Shown here: positions 9,122 through 18,621 of the stretch, piece by piece
How positions within the stretch are numbered: position 1 is the stretch's first letter
Layout of the letters: each line of letters opens with the position of its first letter
Assembly: GCF_000384375.1 (NCBI RefSeq)
Contig: NZ_ARVX01000001.1
Span: 1,302,001 to 1,366,000, forward strand
From: Methylotenera versatilis 79
GTDB lineage: Bacteria > Pseudomonadota > Gammaproteobacteria > Burkholderiales > Methylophilaceae
Direction of reading: 5' to 3'
Length of the DNA stretch: 64,000 bases
Position numbers and translations under genes: made by a program
The notes under the pieces: model-generated
What the model was told of the DNA's origin: nothing
The model's input: only the letters and a program-made list of their open reading frames with translations
The model's database searches: none

Positions 9122-10564
9122 TTATTGCGGCAAAGTAAGGGTGATGGATGTGCCTTTTGGCTTAACGGTTTCAAACAGAATGGTGCCGCTTAATACTTCG
9201 CAGACTTTAAACGCAAAAGGGATGCCCAAGCCAGTGCCAAAACGCTTGGTGCTAGGGCCAGCGCTAGCGGCGTGAGGGTCTGGTATAAAAGGCATGCCAG
9301 CGCCTTCATCAAGAATATTGCTACTGAAAATACCCTCTATAATCTGCGCGGTAATGGTAATTTGGCTATTTTTAGGTGATGCATCAATAGCGTTTAATAT
9401 TAGATTATAAAAAACTTGCTCTAATAAATGTTCATCTGTTCGAATATCCATGATATCAGTACTTATTTTTTTGATGATTTGAATATTTTTATCACGTATT
9501 TTTTGCATTAATGGCAACAGTGCGCCGTCTAAAATAGGCGCAAACTTCACTAGTTTTAACTGTGGTTTAATCGGTAATAGATAAGCCAACAATGATCCAG
9601 TCCAACGCTCAAGCCTGTCTACGGTATTGATGATGCCATTCAGCGATTCGCGTGTCTCAATATCATGACTCGGCACATCGACCACTTGCGCGGTAGCGCG
9701 GATACTGGCGAGAGGGTTGCGGATATTGTGTGCCAACATTGGCACTAACAATCCCATAGCAGCTTGTTTCTCCGTTCGCACCAGCGCATCGCGGCTGGTT
9801 TGTAACTCATCTGCCATCTTGTTGATTTCTCTTGATAAAGTCACCAACTCAGCTGCGCCAGTTTCTGGCACTTTGTGCTGTAGATTACCGGCGCTAATCT
9901 CAGCGGTTGCTTTCATCACGGCATTAATCGGACTAACGATGGCGCGTTTTAAGAAAATGCGTGACAAAAATAATAATAATCCAGCCAACAATATCGGAAT
10001 GATCAATACCGCAATCGCAGACTCTTTTGCTTCCACTAAACGCGTTTTTAACTCAATTTGTTTTAAGGTCAGTAAATCTTCTGCCCGTTTCGATACACTT
10101 TCGTAATGGCTGAAAATACCTGTTTCGATGTCTTTATACAGCGATTTTTGTGAATCTTTGTCTGGCTTGGCCTGATAGCGATAAAACAAGTTGGGGGCCT
10201 CATTCACAAAGATACGGTAGTTGTTTTCCAACTCATTAATCGCCTGTTTTTCTTGTACGCCTACCGCTAAAGATTGTAGTTCAGCAAAGTGTTTTAATAT
10301 GGATTGTGTATAGGTGTTGTACTCGGTTAACGCTTCATTATCTTGCAAAAAAAACGAGTCAAATAACTCTTTCATTTGCCGATATAAGTCACCGCGCGTC
10401 TGCTGGATTTCACGCACTAATAAATTGATGCGTTGCGATTCATTAGATGCTTTATCCCAAATGTGAATGCCATAAAGGCCGCTGGCAAAGGCGAGAAGAA
10501 TAAGCGCGATAAAGATCAGTTCATGCACTAACAGTAAATCACGTAGCGTTTTAGTGGTGCGCAT
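9122..10564 (-). CDS. Membrane sensor histidine kinase, orphan
   Basis: Inner-membrane two-component sensor. Transmembrane helices are near residues 11-33 and 183-205, enclosing a mostly helical periplasmic sensor of about 150 residues; then come HAMP (206-258), the phosphoacceptor helix with H279, and an ATPase domain with N391 (N box), DEGAG (419-423) and GTGLG (443-447). The phosphorylated His is followed by Asn (HNIRNPL) instead of the usual Glu or Asp. No response regulator is encoded in the window. It lies 50 bases downstream of tonB on the same strand. The signal it senses cannot be told from sequence. Confidence 0.88.
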   Translation of the reverse strand: MRTTKTLRDLLLVHELIFIALILLAFASGLYGIHIWDKASNESQRINLLVREIQQTRGDLYRQMKELFDSFFLQDNEALTEYNTYTQSILKHFAELQSLAVGVQEKQAINELENNYRIFVNEAPNLFYRYQAKPDKDSQKSLYKDIETGIFSHYESVSKRAEDLLTLKQIELKTRLVEAKESAIAVLIIPILLAGLLLFLSRIFLKRAIVSPINAVMKATAEISAGNLQHKVPETGAAELVTLSREINKMADELQTSRDALVRTEKQAAMGLLVPMLAHNIRNPLASIRATAQVVDVPSHDIETRESLNGIINTVDRLERWTGSLLAYLLPIKPQLKLVKFAPILDGALLPLMQKIRDKNIQIIKKISTDIMDIRTDEHLLEQVFYNLILNAIDASPKNSQITITAQIIEGIFSSNILDEGAGMPFIPDPHAASAGPSTKRFGTGLGIPFAFKVCEVLSGTILFETVKPKGTSITLTLPQ

Positions 10565-10614
10565 GGCAAATATTTTTTAAATTAGGATGCGAAATCAAAA
10601 ATCGATTGAGTCGA

Positions 10615-11367
10615 TTATTCGAGTTTAAACGAAACAGGCACTGTGATATTAAAGGTGCGGTTTCTAAGCGTTTCGGGCGGCGCGGGGAAGGGGGAAGCTT
10701 TGCGTACCATTTCCAATGCTTGTTTGTCTAAGGCATCGTAACCACTGCCTTGCTTAATGCTCACAGATAACACTTTTCCGTTACCATCCAATTTTAAATC
10801 CAATAATACTTCGCCTTCCCAGCCGCGTGTTTGCGCAATTCTTGGGTATTGTTTGTGTTTCGCAATCGCGCGACCTAATAAATTGCCATATTCACCTAGC
10901 GCATTATCCACTTCAGCGGGGCTGCGTTCTGGTGCTTTAGCCACTTCTGGTGCGGGCGGCGCAACAACAACAGCCACTGGCGCAGTATCTGTTTTAGGTT
11001 GAACTGCAATAACAGTAGGTGCTGGCTGCATTTCAACTGGTGGCGCTGCTTGTTCTACTTCTGTCACCGGGCTTGGCGCTTCTACGGTTTTAGTGATTGG
11101 CTTAGGCTCGATTATTTTTTTAATCGGCTCAGGTTTTTTAACTTCGGGTTTAGGTTGTTCTGGTGGTTGAATCGGCTGAACTTCTGCAACTGGCTCTGGC
11201 GCGGCGGGTTTTTGTAGTTCAATTTCTAACGGAACGGGTTTTTTAAGTGTGTCAAACTTTAGATTGGGTAAGGTGATCGCCAATAATGCATGCAATAAAA
11301 TAGAGCAAATAATCGCCCAAATAAGCGTGCTTTCGTTAAAGTTAGATTTTTTAATAGAGACGTCCAA
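10615..11367 (-). CDS. tonB: TonB family energy transducer
   Basis: Couples the inner-membrane proton gradient to outer-membrane receptors. It has an N-terminal membrane anchor (about residues 14-33), a long Pro/Glu/Val-rich periplasmic spacer (about 40-155, with repeated PKPEVKKPEP-like segments), and a C-terminal TonB domain (about 160-250, with YPRIAQTRGWEGEV). There is no exbB or exbD in the window, so the partner complex must be elsewhere. It could serve uptake of lanthanide or iron chelates, but nothing here shows which. Confidence 0.88.
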   Translation of the reverse strand: MDVSIKKSNFNESTLIWAIICSILLHALLAITLPNLKFDTLKKPVPLEIELQKPAAPEPVAEVQPIQPPEQPKPEVKKPEPIKKIIEPKPITKTVEAPSPVTEVEQAAPPVEMQPAPTVIAVQPKTDTAPVAVVVAPPAPEVAKAPERSPAEVDNALGEYGNLLGRAIAKHKQYPRIAQTRGWEGEVLLDLKLDGNGKVLSVSIKQGSGYDALDKQALEMVRKASPFPAPPETLRNRTFNITVPVSFKLE

Positions 11368-11528
11368 AATGCGATCAATAAGGAAACATATTAAGCTAAG
11401 CTCTTGATTATACTATAGGTTTAATTGAATTGGTATTAGCTGATTTTGGCTGAATTAAACCATTAATTCAATGTTATGTTAAATATATTTATTAAATTGC
11501 TTATTAAATGGTTTGTTAAATAAACGCG

Positions 11529-12812
11529 TTAAACCAAGCCTTCTAATAATTGCACTTGCACCATTTCACCACTGGTACAGTTGCCCACAGTGTCGTCCAA
11601 TACAATAAAGCAATTGGCGGCACTCATGCTGCTTAAAACGCCTGAACTTTGATTCGCCAACGGCTTCACTTTCCAGCTTCCATCTTCTATCATATATAAA
11701 ATGCCGCGCTGAAATTCGGTGCGGCCTGTGGCTTTTTTAATCGGCTCTGTACATTCCACATTAAATAATGGCAACGGTTTAGGCGCGCCGCCCATTAATG
11801 TGATTAACGCTTCGCGCACAAATTGGTAAAACGTGACCATGGTAGCAACGGGATTGCCAGGCAGCCCGAAATAATGCGCCTCGCGGCCGTTATTACCTAT
11901 TTTCCCATAAGCTAACGGTCTGCCAGGTTTCATATTGATTTTCCAAAATAGCACTTGGCCATGTTTGGTCAATAAATCTTTCATATAATCCGCTTCGCCC
12001 ACTGAAACGCCGCCGCTGGTAATCACTACATCGTTTTCACTGGCAGCTTTTAATAATGTGAATTCTAATAATGCTGGATCATCTGGCACTACACCTAAAT
12101 CGCTAATAACAACGCCTAGTCTACTTAACATGCCAAAAAGTGTGTAACGGTTGCTATCGTAAATTTGGCCTGATGCTAATGGTTTTCCAACGCTAATTAA
12201 CTCATCGCCAGTGCTAAAAAAAGCTACTTTTAATTGACGAAATACATGTACTTTGCCAATGCCTAAAGACGCAATCAAACCTAAATCAGCAGGGCGCAAT
12301 AAGTGACCTTTTGCCAAAACAGTTTGGTCTAGCTGTAAGTCTTCACCCGCTAAACGTACGTTGGCGCCATGTGTGATTGAAGTTGCATCAGTAAGCGTAA
12401 TTTTTCCATCGGCCAAACTAATACGTTCTTGCATCACAACTGTATCTGCGCCTTTCGGTATAACTGCGCCGGTCATGATTTTTACGCATTCTCCAGCGTT
12501 AACTTCCTGCTCAAACGGTCTACCCGCAAATGCAGTGCCGATGATAGTTAACCTTTCATTTGCATCAATAAATTTAAATGCATAACCATCCATCGCAGAA
12601 TTATCGTGATTTGGCACATTGCTGGGTGATACGATATCGGCTGCCAATACACGCCCTAAACTATGCATCACAGCTAACTGCTCAGTTTCGATAACTGGCG
12701 TTAAAAATTGTTGAATAAAAGCCCTAGCCTGTATCACAGACATGGCATTTGGATCGTAATCATCCATGCAAGAAGGGTCGGAAATAATTTGCGTAAGCGT
12801 CGTTTTGGTCAT
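11529..12812 (-). CDS. moeA: Molybdopterin molybdenumtransferase MoeA
   Basis: Inserts molybdate into adenylylated molybdopterin to give Moco. Recognisable MoeA segments are NHDNSAMDGYAF near the N-terminus, the MoCF-like TSGGVSVGEADYMKD motif in the central domain, and MKPGRPLAYG followed by GLPGNPVA. At 427 residues it is slightly longer than E. coli MoeA. It is the last gene of a moaA-mobA-mobB-moeA operon, nine bases after mobB. The product is needed by the formate dehydrogenase encoded at 31.7-34.6 kb. Confidence 0.95.
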   Translation of the reverse strand: MTKTTLTQIISDPSCMDDYDPNAMSVIQARAFIQQFLTPVIETEQLAVMHSLGRVLAADIVSPSNVPNHDNSAMDGYAFKFIDANERLTIIGTAFAGRPFEQEVNAGECVKIMTGAVIPKGADTVVMQERISLADGKITLTDATSITHGANVRLAGEDLQLDQTVLAKGHLLRPADLGLIASLGIGKVHVFRQLKVAFFSTGDELISVGKPLASGQIYDSNRYTLFGMLSRLGVVISDLGVVPDDPALLEFTLLKAASENDVVITSGGVSVGEADYMKDLLTKHGQVLFWKINMKPGRPLAYGKIGNNGREAHYFGLPGNPVATMVTFYQFVREALITLMGGAPKPLPLFNVECTEPIKKATGRTEFQRGILYMIEDGSWKVKPLANQSSGVLSSMSAANCFIVLDDTVGNCTSGEMVQVQLLEGLV

Positions 12813-12821
12813 TTTTAGAGA

Positions 12822-13373
12822 TTAATTCGGGTTAACTGCCATCAATTTATGGACAATAAAATCGGCGATTTGTTTAATATTATTTAAATTGAGTGTGGGA
12901 ATCTTAAGCGCTAAATCTTCATCGCAGGCAACCGCAATAATACTACTGTCGGTTGACGCTAGCAGAGGTGAATCAAGACTAGATCTGTAAACCTCAATTT
13001 TGGGAAACGACCTTTGATGAATCACTGCGTTTTTAAAGCCTTCGACCAGAATCAAATCGGCATAATTGGGGTTAATTTGCGCAATTAAGTCGACCAAATT
13101 TGCCTCATTCTCTACTTCAGATAAGCGATGCATTTCAGTCATCAATGCCCAGCGCTTGCCGCTGGCAATCAGCGTTTGTATTGCGCCTGATTCACGAATT
13201 TTGTAACTATCTTTGCCAACATGGTCAATATCAAATGCATGATGCGCATGTTTAATCACTGAAACGCGAATATTGCGCGCTGCCAATTCGGGAATAAGTT
13301 GCGTGATTAATGTGGTTTTGCCTGCATTACTGCCACTGGCAACGATGCCCAAAATCGGAATTATTTTTTGCAT
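12822..13373 (-). CDS. mobB: Molybdopterin-guanine dinucleotide biosynthesis adapter MobB
   Basis: GTP-binding accessory of MobA in attaching GMP to molybdopterin. The P-loop is GSNAGKTT near residue 17. The KHAHHAFDID and LILVEGFK segments are typical of MobB. At 183 residues it has the usual length. It sits eight bases after mobA and nine before moeA, consistent with one transcript. Confidence 0.93.
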   Translation of the reverse strand: MQKIIPILGIVASGSNAGKTTLITQLIPELAARNIRVSVIKHAHHAFDIDHVGKDSYKIRESGAIQTLIASGKRWALMTEMHRLSEVENEANLVDLIAQINPNYADLILVEGFKNAVIHQRSFPKIEVYRSSLDSPLLASTDSSIIAVACDEDLALKIPTLNLNNIKQIADFIVHKLMAVNPN

Positions 13374-13381
13374 GCCTGATT

Positions 13382-13987
13382 TTAACTTGAATATGTGGTT
13401 AACTTAACTTCAAGCGCAGCCAAATCTTCAAGCGTATTCAAGTTAATAAACGCGTCTGCATTATCGCTAAAATCAACTTCAATATAAGCAAGGCTTTTTT
13501 GCCAAGCACTCACGCGACGCTCACCTAATGCCAGATACTGATTCAATGATGGAAACACGTTTTTTTTGCACAAACAAAAAACAGGATGCGCGTTGCCATC
13601 GCTGCTTGCAACGGCAATATCCGCATTTTTTTCGGTTAGATGTGTCAATAAACGTTGCGCTAAATCTAGCGGCAATAAAGGTGAGTCGCATGGCACAGTT
13701 AATAGGTAATCGTGTTTGGCGTGCTGCAAACCCAAACTAAAACCTGCTAAAGGTCCGATAAAATCGGCATGCACATCTTGTAAAATGGGGAAACCAAAAG
13801 CCTGATATTGAAGTGTCTCACGATTGGCATTAATCAAAACTTCATCTACTTGAAGTGTTAAGCGCTTAATCACATGTTGGATCAATGGCTGATTTTGCAA
13901 TGTGACCAAACCTTTATCAACGCCGCCCATACGCGTAGCGCGACCGCCAGAAAGAATAATGCTGGATATTGCCAATTGAAAAATCAA
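13382..13987 (-). CDS. mobA: Molybdenum cofactor guanylyltransferase MobA
   Basis: Transfers GMP from GTP to Mo-molybdopterin, making MGD, the cofactor form used by formate dehydrogenases. The nucleotide-binding motif LSGGRATRMGGVDKG lies at the N-terminus, and VPCDSPLLP provides the metal-binding Asp. At 201 residues it is normal. Its start overlaps the moaA stop by four bases, indicating translational coupling. Confidence 0.94.
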   Translation of the reverse strand: MIFQLAISSIILSGGRATRMGGVDKGLVTLQNQPLIQHVIKRLTLQVDEVLINANRETLQYQAFGFPILQDVHADFIGPLAGFSLGLQHAKHDYLLTVPCDSPLLPLDLAQRLLTHLTEKNADIAVASSDGNAHPVFCLCKKNVFPSLNQYLALGERRVSAWQKSLAYIEVDFSDNADAFINLNTLEDLAALEVKLTTYSS

Positions 13988-14982
13988 CCGCCCGTATGCG
14001 ACATAAACCTTATCACGGCTGGTTGTGCGCGTTTTAGATCAAAGTCATGACCTTTAGGTTTAATCGCCATGCTGCCTAGAATAGCGGCAATCAATGGCGC
14101 ATCATCGTTGGGATATTCACGCAAAAGTGGCATTAAGTCGACTTTGTCTTCTTGCCCTAAACATAAATACAGCTCGCCTTTGCAGGTGATACGCACGCGA
14201 TTGCACGATTCACAGAAGTTGTGTGAATGCGGCGAAATAAAGCCGATTTTGGTAGCGGAATTAGCCACACGCCAATAACGCGCTGGGCCGCCTGTGCTTT
14301 CTAAGCTGGGTGTCAGTAAATACTTACTTTGCAATAATTTAAGCGTATCGGTGTTGCTCACAAAGGTGGAATCGCGTGTGTGATCTACTTCACCCAGCGG
14401 CATTTCTTCAATAAAGCTGATGTCGATTTTTTTATTAATAGCAAACTGTACTAAGTCGACCGCTTCATCTTCATTACTTCCGCGCATTAAAACGGTGTTT
14501 AACTTAATACCTTCAAAGCCTGCATCAATGCTGGCTTGCAATCCATTTAACACTTTGGCTAAATCGCCAGTGCGGGTGATTCTTTTAAATCGTTCGGGTT
14601 GCAAGCTATCTACTGAAACATTGATGCGTTTGACGCCTGCATTTTTAAGCGCTGTTGCTTGTTTTTCTAATTGGCTGCCGTTCGTAGTAAGTACTAACTC
14701 TTTTAAGTCTGGTAATTGGCCGATTTCTTCAAATAGCCATAAAGCGTTTTTACGCACCAGCGGCTCACCGCCAGTAATGCGTACTTTGCTCACGCCTAAA
14801 TTGACAAATACTTTCACCAATCGCGCGCATTCTTCAAGACTTAATACTTCATCACGCGGCAAAAAAGTCATGTCTTCAGACATGCAATACACGCAACGGA
14901 AGTCACAACGATCCGTAATCGAGAGTCGAATGTAATCGACTGTCCGACCAAATTGGTCTATTAATTTTTGATTCACAGGCAT
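13984..14982 (-). CDS. moaA: GTP 3',8-cyclase MoaA
   Basis: Radical SAM enzyme for the first step of molybdopterin synthesis from GTP. The N-terminal cluster motif is C26-x3-C30-x2-C33; the C-terminal second cluster appears as CESCNRVR with a further Cys in the following strand; the protein ends in the Gly-Gly tail needed for activity. At 332 residues it is full length. It is the first gene of the minus-strand Moco operon. No moaC, moaE or moaD is present in this window. I looked for a Moco riboswitch upstream and did not recognise one. Confidence 0.95.
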   Translation of the reverse strand: MPVNQKLIDQFGRTVDYIRLSITDRCDFRCVYCMSEDMTFLPRDEVLSLEECARLVKVFVNLGVSKVRITGGEPLVRKNALWLFEEIGQLPDLKELVLTTNGSQLEKQATALKNAGVKRINVSVDSLQPERFKRITRTGDLAKVLNGLQASIDAGFEGIKLNTVLMRGSNEDEAVDLVQFAINKKIDISFIEEMPLGEVDHTRDSTFVSNTDTLKLLQSKYLLTPSLESTGGPARYWRVANSATKIGFISPHSHNFCESCNRVRITCKGELYLCLGQEDKVDLMPLLREYPNDDAPLIAAILGSMAIKPKGHDFDLKRAQPAVIRFMSHTGG

Positions 14983-15285
14983 CTTCTAATTCTAAGTCTT
15001 ATAACGTGAGTTAACAATCAAATCTATACAAACTCTTCGTTCATTCGATTGATTACAAAATTAATAGTAGCTAATTGAGCGCAGGATAAAAATCCGCTTA
15101 AAAAACCATTTGATTGCAAACACTTAACCGATTTTTAGCATGCATTTTTTGCATCTTGTAGCAGTTTTGTTAATGATGACTTTTATATAATTAAAAGTGA
15201 TTTAAATATAATTACAAATTCTTTTTAATTATTTAAGCGCTTTGATAAAGTGCACACATTCCTCAGAAACGTATCGAGTCAATGC
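14983..15285. promoter_or_regulatory. Divergent intergenic region between moaA and the sulfur island
   Basis: This AT-rich spacer of 303 bases must hold promoters for moaA (leftward) and the yezD-like gene (rightward). TATAAT hexamers occur at 15186-15191 and 15207-15212 on the plus strand, but neither has a convincing -35 partner. A small hairpin, gcgcttt-gat-aaagtgc, lies at 15237-15252, ahead of the rightward start. No gene is seen. Confidence 0.4.
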
Positions 15286-15612
15286 ATGAGCCAAATTAAA
15301 CACAAATCGCTAGATAACAAGCAGTTAGATAACGATGATGAAACGCTTCAAGCTATTCTGCGTGCGGTGATATCGGTACAACGCGAAACGGGTTTTGGCT
15401 CTATTGAGATTACAGTACATGAAGGCCGCGTGACTCAAATTGAGAAGCGGGAAAAAATTCGTATAACGCACGATAAGTCAGAAAAACAAGGTTTAGATAA
15501 GCATCACTTAGATAGACAAAATCTAGAAAAGCAAAGTTCACATAAACAAAGTTTAGAAACTCTCAGTATCAATAAACAAAAAAGCGAATTGTCTACCGCC
15601 TTACACAATTAA
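15286..15612 (+). CDS. YezD-like small protein (DUF2292) with pentad-repeat tail
   Basis: Residues about 19-58 match the DUF2292/YezD family (AILRAVISVQRETGFGSIEITVHEGRV); such proteins often neighbour sulfur-assimilation genes, but the function is unknown. The start at ATG 15286 is preferred over an in-frame GTG at 15250; it gives a protein with no Cys and no Met besides the initiator. The last 45 residues are very hydrophilic and fall into five-residue units of the form (K/R)(Q/H)xL(D/E), for example KQGLD, KHHLD, RQNLE, KQSLE. Similar pentads (HKSLD, NKQLD) precede the domain. A distinct Shine-Dalgarno site is not visible. Confidence 0.75.
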   Translation: MSQIKHKSLDNKQLDNDDETLQAILRAVISVQRETGFGSIEITVHEGRVTQIEKREKIRITHDKSEKQGLDKHHLDRQNLEKQSSHKQSLETLSINKQKSELSTALHN

Positions 15613-15729
15613 CTTTGCAGCAATAAAAAGAAGGCGACCATCAATTTAAATAGATGTAATTGTTTTGGACAACCAGCACGCAATTACATTTAAAAATCAA
15701 AATTAACTATTAGGTTCAAGGGAAAAAAC

Positions 15730-17445
15730 GTGAAAAAAGCGAAACTACACCAACAATTATTCAATAAGAAAAAACTAGCTTATCCATTAATAATGGGAAG
15801 TCTGTTTCTGTCTAGCGGTTTTACGTACGCAGCTGAAGCAGAAGCGACCTTGAGTGCACCTACACAAGAATTATCAGAAGAAGATAGGATTCAACAAGAA
15901 AAAGTTGCGGCACGTTTAAAAGAAATTGATGCAGAAGCAAAAGCGGCAGCAAAAGCTGCTGACGTTGCTAAAAATGGTTATTACGTGGAGCGTAAAAGTT
16001 ATGGTACGCAAAAAGAAACCGAACCGCCACGTTACGTTAAACAAGCGAACAAAACATGGTTAAAAGATTACGATGCTTTTGCCGATGTGGATTGGTTGGA
16101 CTTAGGTCTTGAATATCGTGCACGTTATGAAATACGTGATAATGACTTCCGTCGTAACACTGAAAATGTTGATCAGCCATTTTTAATACGCACACGTGCT
16201 TACGTTGGCATTAAAGAAATTCTGGATCCATTGCGTTTAGCGATTGAGGTGCAGGATTCACGCCGCAATCACAGTGATTACACGCGTGAGTTTGATACAC
16301 GCGATGTTGACCAGACTGATGTGGTACAAGGTTATGCAGAGTTGTATTTTAAAGAGACGCCTTTTGGTAAAGATGATTTAGGTAATAACCGTCCATTCTG
16401 GGTAAGAGCTGGTCGCTTAGCATGGGAATCTTTAGATCGTCGTTTGATTGCACGTAATGAATGGCGTAACACGACTAACTCGTTTCAAGGCGTACGCGCA
16501 AACATTGGTGAGAAAAAGAATGACTGGCAGTTAGAAGCTTTTGCCGTAAAACCAGTGCAACGCTTCACCACACGATTAGATGAAGTTGATCACTCACAAG
16601 ATTTCTATGGCGTGATTGGTGACTGGCGCGGTTGGTCTCAGTATGTCACTTTGCAACCATATTATTTCTTGCTGAAGCAAGACGGAGGCAAGGTCAAATA
16701 TGATTCCAATGGTAGAGAGCTAACAGGTGCAGCGCTTAGCGCAGTGCAAATCGATCGTGAAATCCATACCGCAGGTTTACGTGCTTATGGTGCATTTAAT
16801 TCCGGTTGGGACTATGACACAAGCTATGCCAAACAATGGGGTGATCAAGACCGTTTCTTAAGTAATGCACTGGGTAAAATTAATGTTGACCACGATGCCT
16901 ATTCTTATGGTGCAGAGCTCGGTTACACATTTAAGAATTCTTGGAAAACCAGAGTCAGCGCTTACTATGGTGTCGCTACCGGTGATAGCACACCTGCAAC
17001 TGGAACAGACCGTACTGATAACCAGCGTTTTGAGCGTTTATTCGGCTTTGCACGTCCTTGGTCAAACAACGATTATATTCAGATGGAAAACATCAGAACA
17101 CCGAAACTACACTTAGAATTTGAGCCGAAAGTAGCTTTCTTGGAAAACGTTAAAGTAGACACAAGCTTTAGTTGGTACCGTTTAGACGACGCGTCAGATC
17201 GCTGGCAGGCAGGTTCTAACTTACGTGATAGAACAGGTAAAAGTGGCAACGATTTGGGTAAAGAGATCGATGTACGTGTGCGCTTCCCAATCAACCAATA
17301 TGCATCACTGAACATTGGGTACGCACACTTTTGGGCAGGCGACTTTGTAAAAGACGCCGTTAAACTGCCAGCTAACAACAACGATGCTACTCGTTCAGAT
17401 TCATCCAACTTCTTCTACACAGAGTTAACTTTATTAGGCTTTTAA
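15730..17445 (+). CDS. Outer-membrane porin, alginate-export family
   Basis: Predicted outer-membrane beta-barrel of the alginate export family. A signal peptide (residues 1-35, ending TYA) is followed by a Glu/Ala-rich coiled segment (about 36-80) and then a barrel of alternating-strand sequence (WLDLGLEYRARYE, RTRAYVGIKE) ending in an aromatic residue (GF). It starts with GTG behind an AAGGG site. The mature protein has one Met and no Cys in over 530 residues. It lies between the YezD-like gene and a sulfate-binding protein 27 bases downstream, so it probably admits a sulfur source such as an organosulfur compound; the substrate is inferred from context only. Confidence 0.82.
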   Translation: MKKAKLHQQLFNKKKLAYPLIMGSLFLSSGFTYAAEAEATLSAPTQELSEEDRIQQEKVAARLKEIDAEAKAAAKAADVAKNGYYVERKSYGTQKETEPPRYVKQANKTWLKDYDAFADVDWLDLGLEYRARYEIRDNDFRRNTENVDQPFLIRTRAYVGIKEILDPLRLAIEVQDSRRNHSDYTREFDTRDVDQTDVVQGYAELYFKETPFGKDDLGNNRPFWVRAGRLAWESLDRRLIARNEWRNTTNSFQGVRANIGEKKNDWQLEAFAVKPVQRFTTRLDEVDHSQDFYGVIGDWRGWSQYVTLQPYYFLLKQDGGKVKYDSNGRELTGAALSAVQIDREIHTAGLRAYGAFNSGWDYDTSYAKQWGDQDRFLSNALGKINVDHDAYSYGAELGYTFKNSWKTRVSAYYGVATGDSTPATGTDRTDNQRFERLFGFARPWSNNDYIQMENIRTPKLHLEFEPKVAFLENVKVDTSFSWYRLDDASDRWQAGSNLRDRTGKSGNDLGKEIDVRVRFPINQYASLNIGYAHFWAGDFVKDAVKLPANNNDATRSDSSNFFYTELTLLGF

Positions 17446-17472
17446 TCCTTAGAAATTAGAGAAAATAACATC

Positions 17473-18480
17473 ATGAAAACATTGAAATTATTAAAGAAAA
17501 CCTTGCTGATTAGCGCGCTGTTAGTGCCGCTAGCCAGCTGGGCAGCAGATATTAATCTGCTAAACGTATCTTACGATCCAACGCGTGAACTTTATCAAGA
17601 TTTTAACGCGGCGTTTAGTAAATATTGGCTAGAAAAAACTGGTGATAAAGTCACAGTTAAAGCCTCTCATGGCGGTTCTGGTAAACAGGCGCGTGCGATT
17701 ATCGACGGCTTAGATGCGGATGTAGCGACACTGGCTTTGGGTTATGACGTTGATCAGCTTGCTGAAAAGGGTAAGTTAATCCCTGCTGATTGGCAAAAAC
17801 GCTTGCCGCATAACAGCTCACCTTACACATCTACAATTGTTTTGTTGGTGCGCAAAGGTAACCCAAAAGGTATTAAAGATTGGGATGATTTGATTAAACC
17901 AGGTGTTGCTGTGATTACACCAAACCCAAAAACTTCAGGCGGCGCACGTTGGAATTACTTGGCTGCTTGGGCATTTGCGCAGAAAAAGTACGGTAATGAT
18001 GAAGCGAAAACGAAAGAGTTCGTCGCCAAGTTATTTAAAAATGTACCGGTTTTAGACACTGGTGCACGCGGATCGACTACTACTTTTGTCGAGCGCGGTA
18101 TTGGTGATGTGTTGTTGGCTTGGGAAAATGAAGCATTTTTAGCACAAAAAGAATTAGGCGTTGGTAAATTTGAAATCGTTGTGCCTTCATTATCTATTTT
18201 GGCTGAGCCGTCAGTGACCGTTGTTGATAAGTTTGCTAAAAAACACGGTACTGAAAAAGTTGCTAAAGCGTATTTAGATTACCTATATAGCGAAGAAGGC
18301 CAAGAGATTGCGGCTAAAAACTATTACCGTCCAACTTTAGAGTCTGTTGCTAAGAAATATGAGCATCAATTTCCAAAAGTTAAATTGGTGACGATTGATA
18401 CAGATTTTGGTGGTTGGGCAAAAGCACAGAAAGAGCATTTTTCTGATGGTGGTACTTTCGACAAAATTTACCAAAAGTAA
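17473..18480 (+). CDS. Sulfate ABC transporter substrate-binding protein (first copy)
   Basis: Periplasmic receptor for sulfate or thiosulfate, of the Sbp/CysP family. It has a signal peptide (1-24) and family motifs [22 protein letters not shown], and the [16 protein letters not shown] anion-site segment. At 335 residues it is full length. Apart from the initiator Met it contains no Met and no Cys. The transporter itself (CysTWA) lies 9 kb downstream, behind a second receptor at 24.3 kb. A 13-pair mRNA hairpin follows the stop. Confidence 0.93.
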   Translation: MKTLKLLKKTLLISALLVPLASWAADINLLNVSYDPTRELYQDFNAAFSKYWLEKTGDKVTVKASHGGSGKQARAIIDGLDADVATLALGYDVDQLAEKGKLIPADWQKRLPHNSSPYTSTIVLLVRKGNPKGIKDWDDLIKPGVAVITPNPKTSGGARWNYLAAWAFAQKKYGNDEAKTKEFVAKLFKNVPVLDTGARGSTTTFVERGIGDVLLAWENEAFLAQKELGVGKFEIVVPSLSILAEPSVTVVDKFAKKHGTEKVAKAYLDYLYSEEGQEIAAKNYYRPTLESVAKKYEHQFPKVKLVTIDTDFGGWAKAQKEHFSDGGTFDKIYQK

Positions 18481-18570
18481 ATATTTTGTTTATTAACCTA
18501 ATTTGTTCGTTAAGTTAAATAGTTTGAGTTTTAAAGTTATACCGTTTTACTAATTGTTCAGTTTAAAACT

Positions 18571-18601
18571 TTGCAGGGCCAGACAAAATCTGGTTCTGCA
18601 A
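18571..18601 (+). promoter_or_regulatory. Hairpin just ahead of the DUF2325 ribosome-binding site
   Basis: A stem of 11 to 13 pairs (gcagggccaga with tctggttctgc, two G-T pairs) closes the loop caaaa. It sits 90 bases after the sbp stop and four bases before a perfect AAAGGAGG site. There is no T run, so it is more likely an mRNA stability or processing element, or a translation control, than a terminator. Confidence 0.5.
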
Positions 18602-18621
18602 TACTAAAGGAGGCTCTTATC

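Noticed and set aside
9717-10106. 129-codon frame antisense to the histidine kinase
   Set aside because: Fully overlaps a clear coding region and lacks start signals.
14420-14935. 171-codon open frame antisense to moaA
   Set aside because: Shadow of a well-supported gene; Ser/Leu-rich translation without any recognisable domain.
14983-15150. Moco riboswitch ahead of moaA
   Set aside because: The location is right but the sequence is AT-rich and none of the conserved GC-rich riboswitch blocks could be found.
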